Below are positions 11,814 to 22,332 of a stretch of 64,000 bases of DNA, one piece after another. How positions within the stretch are numbered: position 1 is the first letter of the stretch; each line of letters begins with the position of its first letter. The notes beneath the pieces are model-generated. The model had not been told where the DNA came from, searched no databases, and saw nothing but the letters and a program-made list of their open reading frames with translations. The translations under genes and the position numbers were made by a program. The stretch comes from Chloranthus sessilifolius (Eukaryota; Streptophyta; Magnoliopsida; Chloranthales; Chloranthaceae), in the NCBI GenBank assembly GCA_021018995.1, contig CM037588.1, positions 144,355,725-144,419,724 of the forward strand. The letters run 5' to 3'.

Positions 11814-12760
11814 TGTCGTCGCTTCTACGCAACCTCGCCCGTCAGCGGCACCTAACGGTATGTGCTAAGTCACCTGCCGATACCAATTGTCGCGGGGCGT
11901 CCTTCGACGCGCTTTCAACCCGCGCGGTGCTTCGCTATCGCATGCAACGAAGCCAACCCATCTACACATCAGCTCTGATACCACCCACCTAGAGGACGGA
12001 AACTCCCCAACATGGTTACCTCTATTTCACGGCCTACCATCCAACTGTATCGTGCCCCTTACGACATGCTCATTTGCACTACTGTGCTAAACTTGGCCTG
12101 CTCAAGCTTCACCCTGTGCACTGCACTAGTACCTCACTTCACAACAGTCTTGGCATGTAGCTTCCCATGCCACCATGTCTTGCCCACATACCAACCAAGC
12201 CCACAGCCTTGTGCCTCATCGTGCTGCCGTGCTCAACGGAGTCCCACGCAGCCCTCGTGCTAACGTGCTCTATTGAGTCTCACGTAGCGCTAATGTTCTC
12301 GCAAGGTTTCCCAACTGTATGCACCGCGACACGTAGTCTGGGGCCAAACTTTAACCTCGCGTTGGATGCCACACGACATTGCTGCATTGACGTCCTAGGC
12401 CCACCCTTTCAGGCCTAGGAGACACTTGTGCCCCCTCTGGCAACGCAAGGCCCCATGTGGGTGGAAGGCAACTCTCCAGCTCATCTCCCACATAGAAGGT
12501 TAAAACAGTCATTCAGTCCGAATGGCAGGAGGACCTCAAACCCCTTGGTTTGACATACCGCAACGCCTCCTGCATCGTTAGCCCACCTTGGCTGTGTCGC
12601 GACCGCGTCGCTCCCGCGTCCTACCCACATGTGACCGTGTCGCGTCCTCGCAGCGCGACCACGCCGCTAGGCCCACTTGGCCCCATATTGCGGGCTTGCC
12701 TGACACCACATGTCGTACCCCAAGCACCATGCTGCAAGCTCGAGTATTGGCCCCGTTATA
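11814..12760 (-). repeat. 5' LTR of E2
   Basis: About 947 bp, with the same order of landmarks as the other three LTRs of the family. The right terminus is eroded (GTTATA in place of GTCACA). Confidence 0.75.
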
Positions 12761-12794
12761 AGCTGCTGACTATTTGTTGTTGCAAATGAATAAT

Positions 12795-13200
12795 GAGTAC
12801 CTTTAAATCCACTAGCCAAATCTTTGAGTTCACCTACACTGAAACACATTGACTGCATTGAATCAGACGATGGATATCGTTTATCCTCCCAATCTTTCAC
12901 ACGATGGATCTTGAGATCATGGGTGTACCATCAGACAGTATATTTTTTATTTCACGTGGTATACACCCAAAAAAGTGACATTAAAATCAATTTTGAGCTT
13001 GGACGTGATATTAAGGTCACTTTGTTTAAATGTGTGCCACGTGAAATAAAATACTAACCATCTAATGATACGCCCATGATCTCAAGATCCATCGTATGAA
13101 AAATTGGGAGGATAAACAATCCCCATCATTTGATTCAACACAATCATTGTGTTTCAACGTGGGTGAACTCAAAGATTATGTGGGTGGATTAATGGTACTC
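12795..13200. mobile_element. MULE-type foldback MITE 3
   Basis: A 406-bp palindrome from GAGTACC to GGTACTC, with arms of about 180 bp. Shared phrases are AATCTTTGAGTTCACC, GTTTATCCTCCCAAT and GGATCTTGAGATCATGGG on the left and their complements on the right. Perfect 9-bp duplications ATGAATAAT flank it at 12786-12794 and 13201-13209. Non-autonomous, no transposase. Confidence 0.85.
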
Positions 13201-13209
13201 ATGAATAAT

Positions 13210-13800
13210 ATAAGGAGAAAGAGAAGGATTTGAGAAAGAAAAAAGAGGAGGTTGCACTTTGAAACATGAAAACATCCCTATTTGAAAGAGCATATTTTCA
13301 TTCTCTTTTGAAGAGGGATGTTTCTTTGCAAGGACAAACAAGAGCGGTTGTTCTTGTCTACTCTCCCAAAGAGTAATGCGAAACACAACCTTTGTTATTT
13401 GTGGGATCCATGACACGTAGAATACAATTTAAGTTGTCTGATTTGAAGACAATGAACAATGATGTAAAGATCTTTGAACCTAAAAGTTAGCTTGAAACAT
13501 GATCTCCATCCTCTGATTTGTCTGACTGAACCATTTAATCAGATGATGGCCTTTGACCATTTAATCAGATGATAGAGACTCTGTTTCATGTCAATCTTTG
13601 GCCTAAAATATCTTTCCATCATGATCAGAAAAACAAAGGCTTAGATGGTGTTCCTCATGACTCAAATCCCAAAAATAACAAACTCTTTTCTTTTTAAGCA
13701 TGTGACATGGTACAAAACTTGTGTGCAAGTTTTAGGTCAGTTGTTTTATTTCTAGAAAGATCTCTGTGCAAGCCATCTCCCGACTTGACATTCAAAGGCT
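13210..13800. repeat. Unassigned segment with MITE fragments
   Basis: No convincing gene. 13390-13620 contains pieces of MITE arms: GTAGAATACAATTTAAG, and the phrase CATTTAATCAGATGATGG duplicated at about 13530 and 13555. Around 13715-13780 are fragments like the end of MITE 1 (GTGCAAG motifs). Confidence 0.4.
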
Positions 13801-14216
13801 TGGTACCTCTATTCGCCCCGAACAGGTTTTTTTTAAAGCGCCAATGTCTGAAAACCTTGACTGCTTTGAATCAGATAATAGAGATTATTTTTCACCCTGA
13901 TCTTCCACATAGTGGATCTTGACACCAAGATATTACCATAAGATGATCATGTTTTGATTCCATGTGTCACGGATCCCAAAAAAGGCCCCACAATCACATG
14001 TGAGCTTGATGTATTTTAGGGCTACTTTTTGTGTATCCTAGAGAAGTGGAATAAAAAAATAGACCATTTGATGGTACGCTCAATGCCCCAAGATTCATTG
14101 TGTGGAAGATCATGGTGAAAAACGATGTCCACATCTGATTCGTAGTAATCAAGTTTCTCAAGGGATTTCGGTCCTTAGTGATTTCAGAAAACCTATTGGC
14201 GCAAATAGCGGAACCA
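13801..14216. mobile_element. MULE-type foldback MITE 4
   Basis: A 416-bp near-palindrome starting TGGTACCTCTATTCG and ending with the imperfect complement (GCGGAACCA). Internal arms share CTTTGAATCAGAT and GATCTTCCACA phrases with MITE 2. Flanking 9-mers are TCAAAGGCT (13792-13800) and TCAAAGGTC (14217-14225), seven of nine matching. Confidence 0.7.
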
Positions 14217-14225
14217 TCAAAGGTC

Positions 14226-14559
14226 TCTAAGTCATTTAAGGCTGTGCACATCTAAAGGTACACATCAAGCACGGCCCACATTCCGTATGCCTGACCTCGT
14301 ATGCTTGACCTCGATTCCCTTGCATATGAGCACAAAAGTAAAGGGTTGCTGTATTTGTGCCAACCAATTAAGAGTAGTTAATTTACAATAAGGTCCACCC
14401 ATCATCGGTGGACACAGGCAGTCCACACGACTATTACATTTGAGTGGAGACGACAGTTCCGCGTATATGTAAATGCATAACGTGACCGGACTTCCAACAC
14501 ATGGAAGTCTTATTGGAAGTCCGTTGTAGGCTAATTCTTGCTTATGGTCCCTACAAATC
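14226..14559. other. Intergenic, nothing recognised
   Basis: About 330 bp with no coding frame or known repeat that I can name. A short inverted pair (GGAAGTC phrases at about 14500-14520) is visible. Confidence 0.4.
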
Positions 14560-14806
14560 CTCAAAAGTGATCCTAATATCATTTTTGAGCAATTGACGTA
14601 TGTCATATGTTTTATTTAAGTCATTTTTTTGGGATATGTCACGTGGAATAAAGGAATTGACCATTTGATGTCCATGATCTTAAGATCAATTATGTGAAAG
14701 ATTAGAATGAAACCAATCTCCATCCTCTAGTTCAATGCGGTCAATGGATTTTCATCATATGCACCCTTAGTAATTAAGTAGGGGAGAATAGAGCTACCCA
14801 ACAGAA
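14560..14806. mobile_element. Half copy of a MULE-type MITE
   Basis: Only the right arm is present, ending AATAGAGCTACCC near 14803, the complement of the MITE 2 start. Upstream it follows the MITE 2 arm (CATGATCTTAAGATCAATTATG, GTCACGTGGAATAAAG). The matching left arm is missing, so this copy is truncated. Confidence 0.6.
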
Positions 14807-15021
14807 AATTGAGGAAAGATTTTATAAACATTTGTGTTAATTAGGCCGCAAAGTTTCGGATTACCAAACTATTTTATGGGGAGCCACTTGCACCCCGCAA
14901 GGCCTTGCACCAATTTTGTTTTTTTTAAATGTAATTGTCCACATGATTTGGCTCAATCTAGCCAACATAAGCGGGGACGCATTGAAGTTTTGTCTCACTT
15001 TAGGCATTCATAGGTTTATCT

Positions 15022-15795
15022 TGTTACGAATTCAACCCACACCACCGAACTCCCTATCGCGATGAATATAGCAAAAGAAGAAGACACAAAAGCAATCACA
15101 CACAACACAAAGACTTTTATGTGGTTCACCCAATCTAGGGTTACGTCCATGGAGTATATGCACTATTTATGAGCGTTTACAGTGCGCACACTCTTCTCTC
15201 TAGTGCACTCTCAATCAAGATCTGACACGATCTTTAACAGCCAACACGCTATTAAACTAGTGACGTGATCCTTCAAGAACAGAGAAGATATCTGTCAGAA
15301 TATAGTAACAATTCCGACACAAGAACGACTTCAATCGAATGCTCCAATCCCCAAATTTTTCTTCAGTACCTTGCCTCTCAAAGTATTCATTTGTTTTCTC
15401 CCAAGAAAACTCTCACATGAAAACGTAGAATAACTTCTGTTAATAGGTTCCAAAACCCATTAGGAAACTTGACCTAGAAAATCTTCTATAATAGCCAAGC
15501 AGTCAAAATCCGTGTAACTACTCCACTCAGAATCAATCGATCGACTTCACTTACTCGATCGATTGACTTCACTTACTCGATCAATCGATTTCAACCAGAG
15601 AGTAACCCAACAATAAATGCTCAAATCAATCGATCGACTTCCTAAGCTCGATTGATCGATTACCACCAATGAGCAGCCTGCTTATTTTCGTCAAGAATCG
15701 ATCAATTGCTCCAAGAGCTTGGTCGATCGATTGGGACCCGAGATAACTCCTCAAAGTGTCTCAAATATAGCACGTGAGATTAAACATATTCAACA
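15022..15795 (-). repeat. 3' LTR of copia element H
   Basis: 774 bp, starting on the minus strand TGTTGAATATG at 15795 and ending CGTAACA at 15022. A minus-strand purine tract (AAGTGGAGAT) abuts it at 15796-15806. It carries a cluster of TCGATCGATTG-type palindromic motifs at 15530-15740. Confidence 0.8.
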
Positions 15796-16114
15796 ATCTC
15801 CACTTAGGTTTCATTTACAATCGCGTTACCGCCCTAACGGGCATCAACATTTGCGACAAGTGTTAATCAAGTTTAGGCAATGCCTAAATTTGTTTTGTAT
15901 AACCGGTTTGGTCAAAATGTCCACAACAATCTCTTTCGTATCGATCTTTTCAACCGATATTTCTCCATCTTCTATCATATATCTGATAAAATAATACTAG
16001 ACATCTATATGCTTTGTTCTAACATGAAAGGCTCGACTCTTTGATAGGTGAATAACAATCTTATTGTCACAGAAGATATCGGTGCTCTAATCAATCTTAC
16101 CAAATTCAATGACC

Positions 16115-16901
16115 AAATTTCACCCTCCAAGCTTGTTGTTTGAGGTTTATAATTTCACCCTCCAGCTTTCCTATGTGTCATCATGAAAATAACTAAGTAA
16201 ATAGCTTCCCTATGTGCCATCATGAAAAATTACAACAACTAAATAAAAGGGCAGTACCACAAATAAGAAAATCTTATGAAATATGTCAAGGCATTTTACA
16301 GATAGAATCATGTTTAATCCGAATGTCTCCGTCACAAAACGACGCATCCATCTAATCTCTCGATTCCCAGACAAGAGTCAGACGGAACATGGACTAACAT
16401 GCAATAGTGCTATAAGGTCAAGTGTATTATATTTATGGGGTAATGAGATATGAAAAGCATTTATGCACAATTTCTATGAGGGGCAATGGATAGGTACAAT
16501 TGGTTAAACCTGATTTCGTGTTAAACCTATCTGCAACCAGTGGATATAAGTGACTCTTGACTTACATAGATTCCAATTTTATAGGATAACATATAGTCAA
16601 AGATTCTCTCATATCTAAGGGCTGCATATTTTGTTGAACACGAAATTTAGTTCAACCAATTAGACCATACCATATTCTATAACAGCAGAGAAGCACCCAT
16701 TTTAAGCCACGTGGTATACCAATCCAAGTTATCAATGCCCTAGCTAGTGGGGAACCCATGCACGGTCCCCACACTACCATCCATCAAACCACACATCAAT
16801 AATGTAACATACAATGTCGACGTTACATGCTATAGCATCAAGCCCCACAATACATAAAACATTTAATGGGGAACATAGCATGCCCTGCACGGTACTAAAA
16901 G
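16115..16901. other. Unassigned insertion inside copia element H
   Basis: This interval falls where the rest of RT should lie but does not read as RT. It includes a short direct repeat near 16160-16230 (CTTTCCTATGTG and CTTCCCTATGTG, each followed by CATCATGAAAA) and two related phrases with GCACGGT near 16750 and 16888. Its ends could not be fixed. Confidence 0.35.
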
Positions 16902-17060
16902 TAGCGCTATCAAAGGGCCGGGTCAACCCAAAATACTACCCGGCATATATCCTTGACCCATCAACTTAGATCGGGATGTGTCCGGCATATGTCGTTTATT
17001 TGTCAGGCAGCCAAAAAATTATGGCCCAACCCCTCCTGACCTGACCCATTGACAGCTCTA
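16902..17060. mobile_element. hAT-type MITE
   Basis: 159 bp. The left terminus TAGCGCTATCAAAGGG is the imperfect inverse of the right terminus CCCATTGACAGCTCTA. Flanking 8-mers ACTAAAAG (16894-16901) and GCGAAAAG (17061-17068) match at six of eight positions, fitting an old 8-bp hAT duplication. GGGCCGGGTC and GACCTGACCC subterminal motifs are typical of plant hAT MITEs. Confidence 0.6.
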
Positions 17061-18721
17061 GCGAAAAGGTAGAAAACATCCATCCTAATATTATTATCTA
17101 GTGATTCATCTAAATAAACATATATTCAAATTTTCTGTGACTACCATACTAATAAAAAATATAAATGTAACTGCATCCACTATTGGAGAATATATTTCTT
17201 CATAATCAATACAAGGTCTCTCTAAGAAACCTTGATCAACAACTCGTGCTTTGTATCTCACAATTTCATTCTTCTCATTACCTTTTCATACAAATATCCA
17301 CTTGCACTCAATAGAAAATACACCTTTAGGTGTTTGGACTATAGGTCCAAATATTTCACATTTTGCTAAGGAGTTCAATTCTACCTAATCTATCTTTTCA
17401 CATTGGCCAATACGTCGACATTCTTCGATAGTTTGTGGTTCAATTTCATCATTACTTCTGCTAATGTTAATAACAACTTTAAATGAAAAAATATTGTCAA
17501 CAATAATTATGTTTCTATCTAATATTTCTCTTGTACTTATATAATTTATTGAGATATCATTATTTTTAGGTACATAGTCTTCTTCAAGGGATAACTCTTT
17601 GGATGATTTCTCTTTAGGAAATTTTATTTTAGGATAATATTGTACAGACAGATTTGATGGATCGAATATTTCTGCTACCCATTTTGTGGGTATGACCTCT
17701 TCAAGAGCATCAATTCATTTTTCTTATATTTTTTATTTTCGTAAAACTTTATTCTTTGTACCAATCGGTCTTCAATGCTTCAAGCATACCTGAGATTCAT
17801 TTACTGTTATACTGATCGATTGCTCTACATGGACTTCAATCTTTGCTGGAGTATTAACAAGTAGAATGTGAGACTTTACTATTTTCTTACTATCAGTAAA
17901 TGCATCTAGTAATTGATTTGTAATAGTCTACAAGTGAATTATCCTCCAAATTTTCAATTCACATTAGTTTGTTCGATGATCAATATGTGATAACTTCAAT
18001 ATATTCCAAGTGATTTCTCGGTGTTCTTAAGGTAACAACTTTTTTTCTCCTAATGGTAGAAAGATTCTTCCATTGTCAATCTTCAAAACGTGCCTTAAAA
18101 ATATCACCAGTTAAAGGCTCAAGGCATCTAATGTTAAAGAGAGAATGAAAACCAACATAAGTCTCAAGTCTACATTGAAGATCCATCTTAATGCATTGGG
18201 GAGGTGCAATGGAAACATAAATAGAACAACTAAATATGCGAAAATGAATAATATTGGAGGGCGACCAAATGCAAGTTGTAATGGAGAGTATTTTTAGTAA
18301 ACAATTGGTCTGATCTGAACTAATGATGCAACATGTAATATCTCATGCCCCCGAAGAAGAAAAATGTAGTTTTATTCTCATAAGCAAAGGTCTAGAAATA
18401 AGTTGTAGTTGTTTAATAAACGATTCAACTAAACCATTTTGAGTATAAGTATCAGCAACTGAAAGTTCAACATTGATCCTCATTGACATGTAATCTTCAT
18501 TAAAGGCTTGTAAAGAAAATTCACCAACATATTCAAACGAATAGACTTAATTAGATAATTACGAAATTATGTTTGTAACCTAATTATTTGAAAAAGAAGT
18601 CTAGTAAATGCAACATTACGAGTAGAAAGGAGACAAACAGGTGACTACCTTGTTGATGCATCTGTTAAGACCATAAAATATCTAAATGGTACACATGGTG
18701 GATCTATTGGTCTACATACTA

Positions 18722-19045
18722 CGTGAAAATGCAAAAAAAATAACAGCTCATGACTGTTGTTTTCCCAAAAAATGACAGTTTTAGACAGTCGAGTGAGCTG
18801 CCCTTAAAAAAGCAGTAGTATTTGTCAACGACATATTTAAACCGTCGTTTATTTCATCAAAATAACGACTGTCTTCGGCTGTCGACCATAAACAACGGTT
18901 TTGAGCTGTTATTTTTTTATGTCGTTTTAAAAAAAAAACACTCACCCCATTTTTTTTACAACTCATTATGACTGTCATTTCTCTCTCATACAATGACGGT
19001 CATAGATGAGAAGAAGAACGATGATTTTCAACCGTCGTTTTTATA
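18722..19045. repeat. Left subterminal repeat region of the CACTA element
   Basis: Dense copies of CGACTGT/ACAGTCG and CCGTCGTTT/AACGACGG-like motifs in both orientations. A 70-codon open frame here is composition noise. Confidence 0.55.
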
Positions 19046-19442
19046 TATATTTTTTCAAAAAAAATAATACATTAATTAAAAAAATAATAATAATATAAAT
19101 TAAGTTCATAATAAAATTAGCACATAATCTTTCACCTGCATATAAAAAATTAATGCTTCCGATCAATGATCGGATTTCGATCTCTAAATAAATATCCAAA
19201 GGTGGCCCAATAATCATTACAGAAGCAGTAAAAACACAAAAAGAAACAAGATAGATCTTCTTTTAAGTGATAAATAAAGTTTCATAACTGAAATATCATT
19301 ATAAAATTATCATTTATAAATAGGTCTATAGAGAGTGGAGAAAGAAACCTATTTTCAGCTTCTAAAGTAGAAAGATTTGATTCTTCGACTCTAGGAATCG
19401 AATCACTAGAAGGAAAAAGAAAATAGAATAAAAAAAATTAGG

Positions 19443-20181
19443 TTAACCTAATTTCAAACTATTAGTGCGGCTGCTTCTTTTATCAGCATTTGATCTTGAT
19501 GAACCGATGGAGACGAAGTGATCATTAGGCACAATACCAGTCCCACTGCCAAAGAAGAGACTGCAGTAGTTGTATATATGTTTTACACAAAGACTGGAGT
19601 CATTAGATTACATTAACAAATTCAGCAACCATTATTTAATATCCTTAACAACCAAAAGCTCGTCCAATAAAAATAAATGCATCATCATACAAGTTAAAAT
19701 TAAAACATGAGCTAACCCAATTAAGCATGTAGTGATGTACAACACATGTCAAAACGAAAGTACATTATTTACTTTCCCAGTGATTATGTAGTGATGTACA
19801 ACACATGTAAAACAAAAGTACATTATTTACTTTCCCAGTGATTTTTTTATTTTCATTTTGAGAAGATCGAATTTTATTAAAGACAAGTAATACAACTAAA
19901 GGAAACCAATTTGGTTCTCCAATACAAAATGTTGAAATAAAATGCCAAGCCGTCCATTCCCTCCCCGCAGCTATGTTAGCATTAAAACATGGATAAGCAA
20001 CAAAGAAACATGAATAAGCAACTAGAAAATGAGCAGCACAATATACCTTGTAGTGAGTCAATAAGTTGTTCCATAAAGACTGTTTGCTTAAGACTTTATG
20101 ATTTCCTAGAATAACCATGCCGTAACGAGCTCGAGTCAGCGCAACATTCAGCCTACAAGGATCATTAAGGAATCCAATGCC
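19443..20181 (-). pseudogene. UPF1: Captured UPF1 (RENT1) RNA helicase exons
   Basis: UPF1 is the RNA helicase at the core of nonsense-mediated mRNA decay. Two exon-like blocks are visible. 20047-20181 is an open 45-codon exon with splice sites intact (acceptor CTTCAG, donor AAG/GTATAT). It reads [19 protein letters not shown] then [15 protein letters not shown], the helicase motif V/VI region of plant UPF1. 19443-19560, after a CTGCAG acceptor, reads FFGSGTGIVPNDHF and then SNADKRSSR, matching the tail after the helicase core, and ends at a stop. The exon that should lie between them (the EHECLVEGPLNNLK region) is absent, as are all upstream exons. The intervening DNA has a 58-bp direct duplication (19729-19845). 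A fragment, not a working gene. Identity from memory of the plant proteins. Confidence 0.75.
19729..19845. repeat. 58-bp tandem duplication
   Basis: The phrase from GTAGTGATGTACAACACATG to CTTTCCCAGTGATT occurs twice head to tail (19729-19787 and 19788-19845) with a few differences, between the two UPF1-like exons. Confidence 0.85.
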
Positions 20182-21239
20182 CTGAAGAGAAACATTGCAA
20201 AGTCAAAATCAAGATGTCAAGTTGTCAAAAAACTTGAAGTAAATAATTAACCGAACCAGGATAAACCACAGCAGGTTAAATGCAAGCAACCACTCAATTA
20301 ATCATTTAGGCATACACAACTGAAAGCTTGTGTCGAAATATAACAGGCATTCGATGCACTGAAAATTAAAACCAAACAACTAGAAAACGTGAAATAGCAT
20401 CAGGATTTGGTAGAACCATAAAAGCTTTACTATGCATCCTAATCGCATATCCTCCTTAACATGCTATGGAAATGAATGAATGAAGTAATATACTAAATTC
20501 ATACCACTATCCAAAATGTGTTTAAATAAACCACATAAAAATGAATAAAAAATTGATGAAACAATATATTTATCAAATATAAAAGACTAAAAGTTTGTCA
20601 TGAGGCACATGTTTAAATAGATATAGCTGATAATTCCAGCCACAAAAAATCCTGTCAGGTCAAGAATTGAACACAAAATTTTTTGGATTTGCAAGAAAAA
20701 CCAGGTATCCATGGCCTACTAGAATTTGTGGCAATAACCATCCTACACACACACATATATATGGTTAAGGGGTCCCTGCACTTGAATTGTAGAGTTCCAA
20801 CTCAAACACTCGAGTGTAGATCATGTTCCCACCTGACAAATACAAAACCATAGAAAATGTTAAAAACAAATTCATGTTGCACGCCTAACCATCGCATGTA
20901 AGTCTTCACCATCGTTAGAATAATAGGGACATAAAACTAAGACAATTTCTGAACCATATTTGTTCCATCAACCAAATTGTTGCCAAAAAAAAAAAAACTC
21001 TATTAATTACTCCACTATGAGACATTAAGGCTTTACTATAGCCCGTGATGAAAACCCATAAAAATAGGATAACAAATAACATGACTATCCATAATGCTTG
21101 GATCCCTCCTCCAAGCCATGAAAACCACACAAAAAACAGTTAAAAGTAACTGTGGAAGTCTCAAGGAAAAAGGGTAGGGGTGGAACCCATAGAAGACCAA
21201 ATGCAAGAGAGACAGTTCACCAAACCCAACTCGTCAAAT
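20182..21239. other. Non-coding interval between gene fragments
   Basis: AT-rich, intron- or intergenic-like DNA between the UPF1 and PUR-alpha fragments. No exon of either gene was recognised. Short AC/AT simple repeat near 20745-20762. Confidence 0.5.
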
Positions 21240-22050
21240 TCATCGTTGTGCAGGCTCCACCATCCGGACATTTGCACCTGTCATTCCTTCAATTCGATCT
21301 TTGGTTATCTCCACAAAATGACCAAGCATTTCATGAAACTGCTTCAGGCCAGATAAGGGAGGAATGATGGAAGAACGATCTGGCCCAGCCACCTGCAATA
21401 GCAGTAATTCACAATACTCAAAACCAAAGTTGATTATTATGCTTTGTAGTAAAATTCATCATAAAATCTAAACCAGGTGATCGTCATAGTGCTAAGAACA
21501 TACTTATCCAAGGAATTTTGTGAAAGAAAAAATTTACCTCAGATATTTTCAAGAAATGGCCCCTTTGTTGCTCCCAAGATCGAAGGAAAACCTCTTTTGA
21601 TCAACTCTGATCACTTTGGAAACACCCATGTTTCCAATTTCATCTTGCGGGGGTAGTTCAACTGACCTATTGGTATTAAGCTCAGATGCCTGAGCAGATT
21701 GATCTGATATAAACCCAGCACCCACATCATCTGAAAGCCCCACAAGACGCTTAGAAGGTTCAGAATTTTGTTCTTTCAATACAAAGACAACAGGCCCAAA
21801 ATGAAACAGAAGATCGAGCAATTAAAATTAGAACAAGCTACGGGTTCGAAACAGAATGTCAGACAATGCACACCTGATTGGGTAGGATGAAAAGGCGAGA
21901 AGAAGCTTCATTGATCTCTGCTAAAATGTTCTTGAATGCTGCCCAACCTTCATCATGAGCACTTCCCACTGGCACAATAATCGTATTGCGGTTTCTGCCG
22001 ACAAAGGCCTCTGAAACCTTCTTTAAAAAGATGGTTCGCATTTCTTAGTG
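21240..22050 (-). pseudogene. PURA1: PUR-alpha-type ssDNA/RNA-binding protein, 3' exons
   Basis: Plant PUR-alpha binds purine-rich single-stranded DNA and RNA through PUR repeats. Three exons of the 3' half are present in order. 22050-21874: reads VSEAFVGRNRNTIIVP and DEGWAAFKNILAEINEASS, then a donor after CCCAATCAG. About 21780-21538: reads RLVGLSDDVGAGFIS and VSKVIRVDQKRFSFDLGSN, donor GAG/GTAAAT. 21392-21240: acceptor TTGCAG, reads GPDRSSIIPPLSGLKQFHE and IEGMTGANVRMVEPAQR, then TGA. The last exon is fully open. The middle exon has a 1-nt loss where GSNNRGHF is expected, and the first is out of frame at its 5' end. The N-terminal PUR repeats and start codon are missing, so this is a truncated pseudogene of about 170 of the usual 300 residues. 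Confidence 0.85.
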
Positions 22051-22218
22051 GCACTGATGAAAACCCAAGTTAGAGTTTTTATCACGGTATTAAATCTTGA
22101 AAAATAACAGGCGGTATTAGACCTTTGGAGTTTGTACTTTGTAATGCATCGAGCTAAGATAATCCAGCCCAACCAAGATATTTAATCCTTGGTTTTTACT
22201 ACACATGAAGCTTTAGCT

Positions 22219-22332
22219 GTTGTTTGGATGCATGTCAAAAAACACAAAATTCAAATCTCCCCTCCAAATATGAAGGTTTGGAGCATTTAGGTTTACTGCA
22301 TCCAATAAGTGAAGTGGGTACATCCAAACAAC
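22219..22332. mobile_element. Short MITE with GTTGTTTGGATG inverted ends
   Basis: 114 bp between GTTGTTTGGATG (22219-22230) and its exact complement CATCCAAACAAC (22321-22332). TTTGGATG ends are common in plant PIF/Harbinger- and hAT-type MITEs. No clear target duplication, so the superfamily is open. Confidence 0.5.

Larger units (their letters stand above)
10525..12760 (-). mobile_element. Small coding-free LTR element E2 (LARD/TRIM-like)
   Basis: A 2,236-bp relative of E1: LTRs at 10525-11517 and 11814-12760, internal region 296 bp. The 4-bp duplication AGCT flanks it (10521-10524 and 12761-12764). The minus-strand primer site reads TGGTATCAGAGTC next to the right LTR (about 11800-11813). 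No coding domains. The right LTR is more eroded than the left, so the copy is old. Orientation and structure match E1, giving two independent copies of the same family 2.7 kb apart. Confidence 0.8.
15022..18716 (-). mobile_element. Decayed Ty1/copia element H, 3' part
   Basis: Fossil read right to left: remnants of integrase, reverse transcriptase and RNase H at about 18700-15800, polypurine tract, then the 3' LTR (15022-15795). The 5' part and 5' LTR are missing; the remnant ends where the CACTA-type element begins. Heavily broken, with many interruptions plus inserted DNA between RT and RNase H (16115-17068). Copia order (integrase before RT) is directly visible. The TATCT at 15017-15021 is a candidate target-duplication half. 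Confidence 0.8.
15807..18716 (-). pseudogene. Copia pol remnants (integrase, RT, RNase H)
   Basis: The minus strand at 15850-16110 reads as the copia RNase H end (SRAFHVRTKHID and the IDTKEIVVDILTKPV phrase, then CLNLINTC). 17070-17330 reads as the start of the copia RT (RYKARVV, GFLERPCIDYEE). 18000-18260 reads as the post-integrase region (IAPPQCIKMD, YVGFHS, LEPLTGDIF). 18600-18716 gives integrase core remnants. Many interruptions. Identification rests on these phrases from memory of the family. Confidence 0.75.

Noticed and set aside
13994-14606. Two minus-strand frames of 85 and 113 codons
   Set aside because: The first is inside a palindromic MITE; the second spans unassigned DNA and a MITE arm. 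Neither resembles a known protein.
19765-20118. A 117-codon open frame as a complete small gene
   Set aside because: Only its first part is UPF1 exon; the frame then runs through a clear splice donor into intron sequence.
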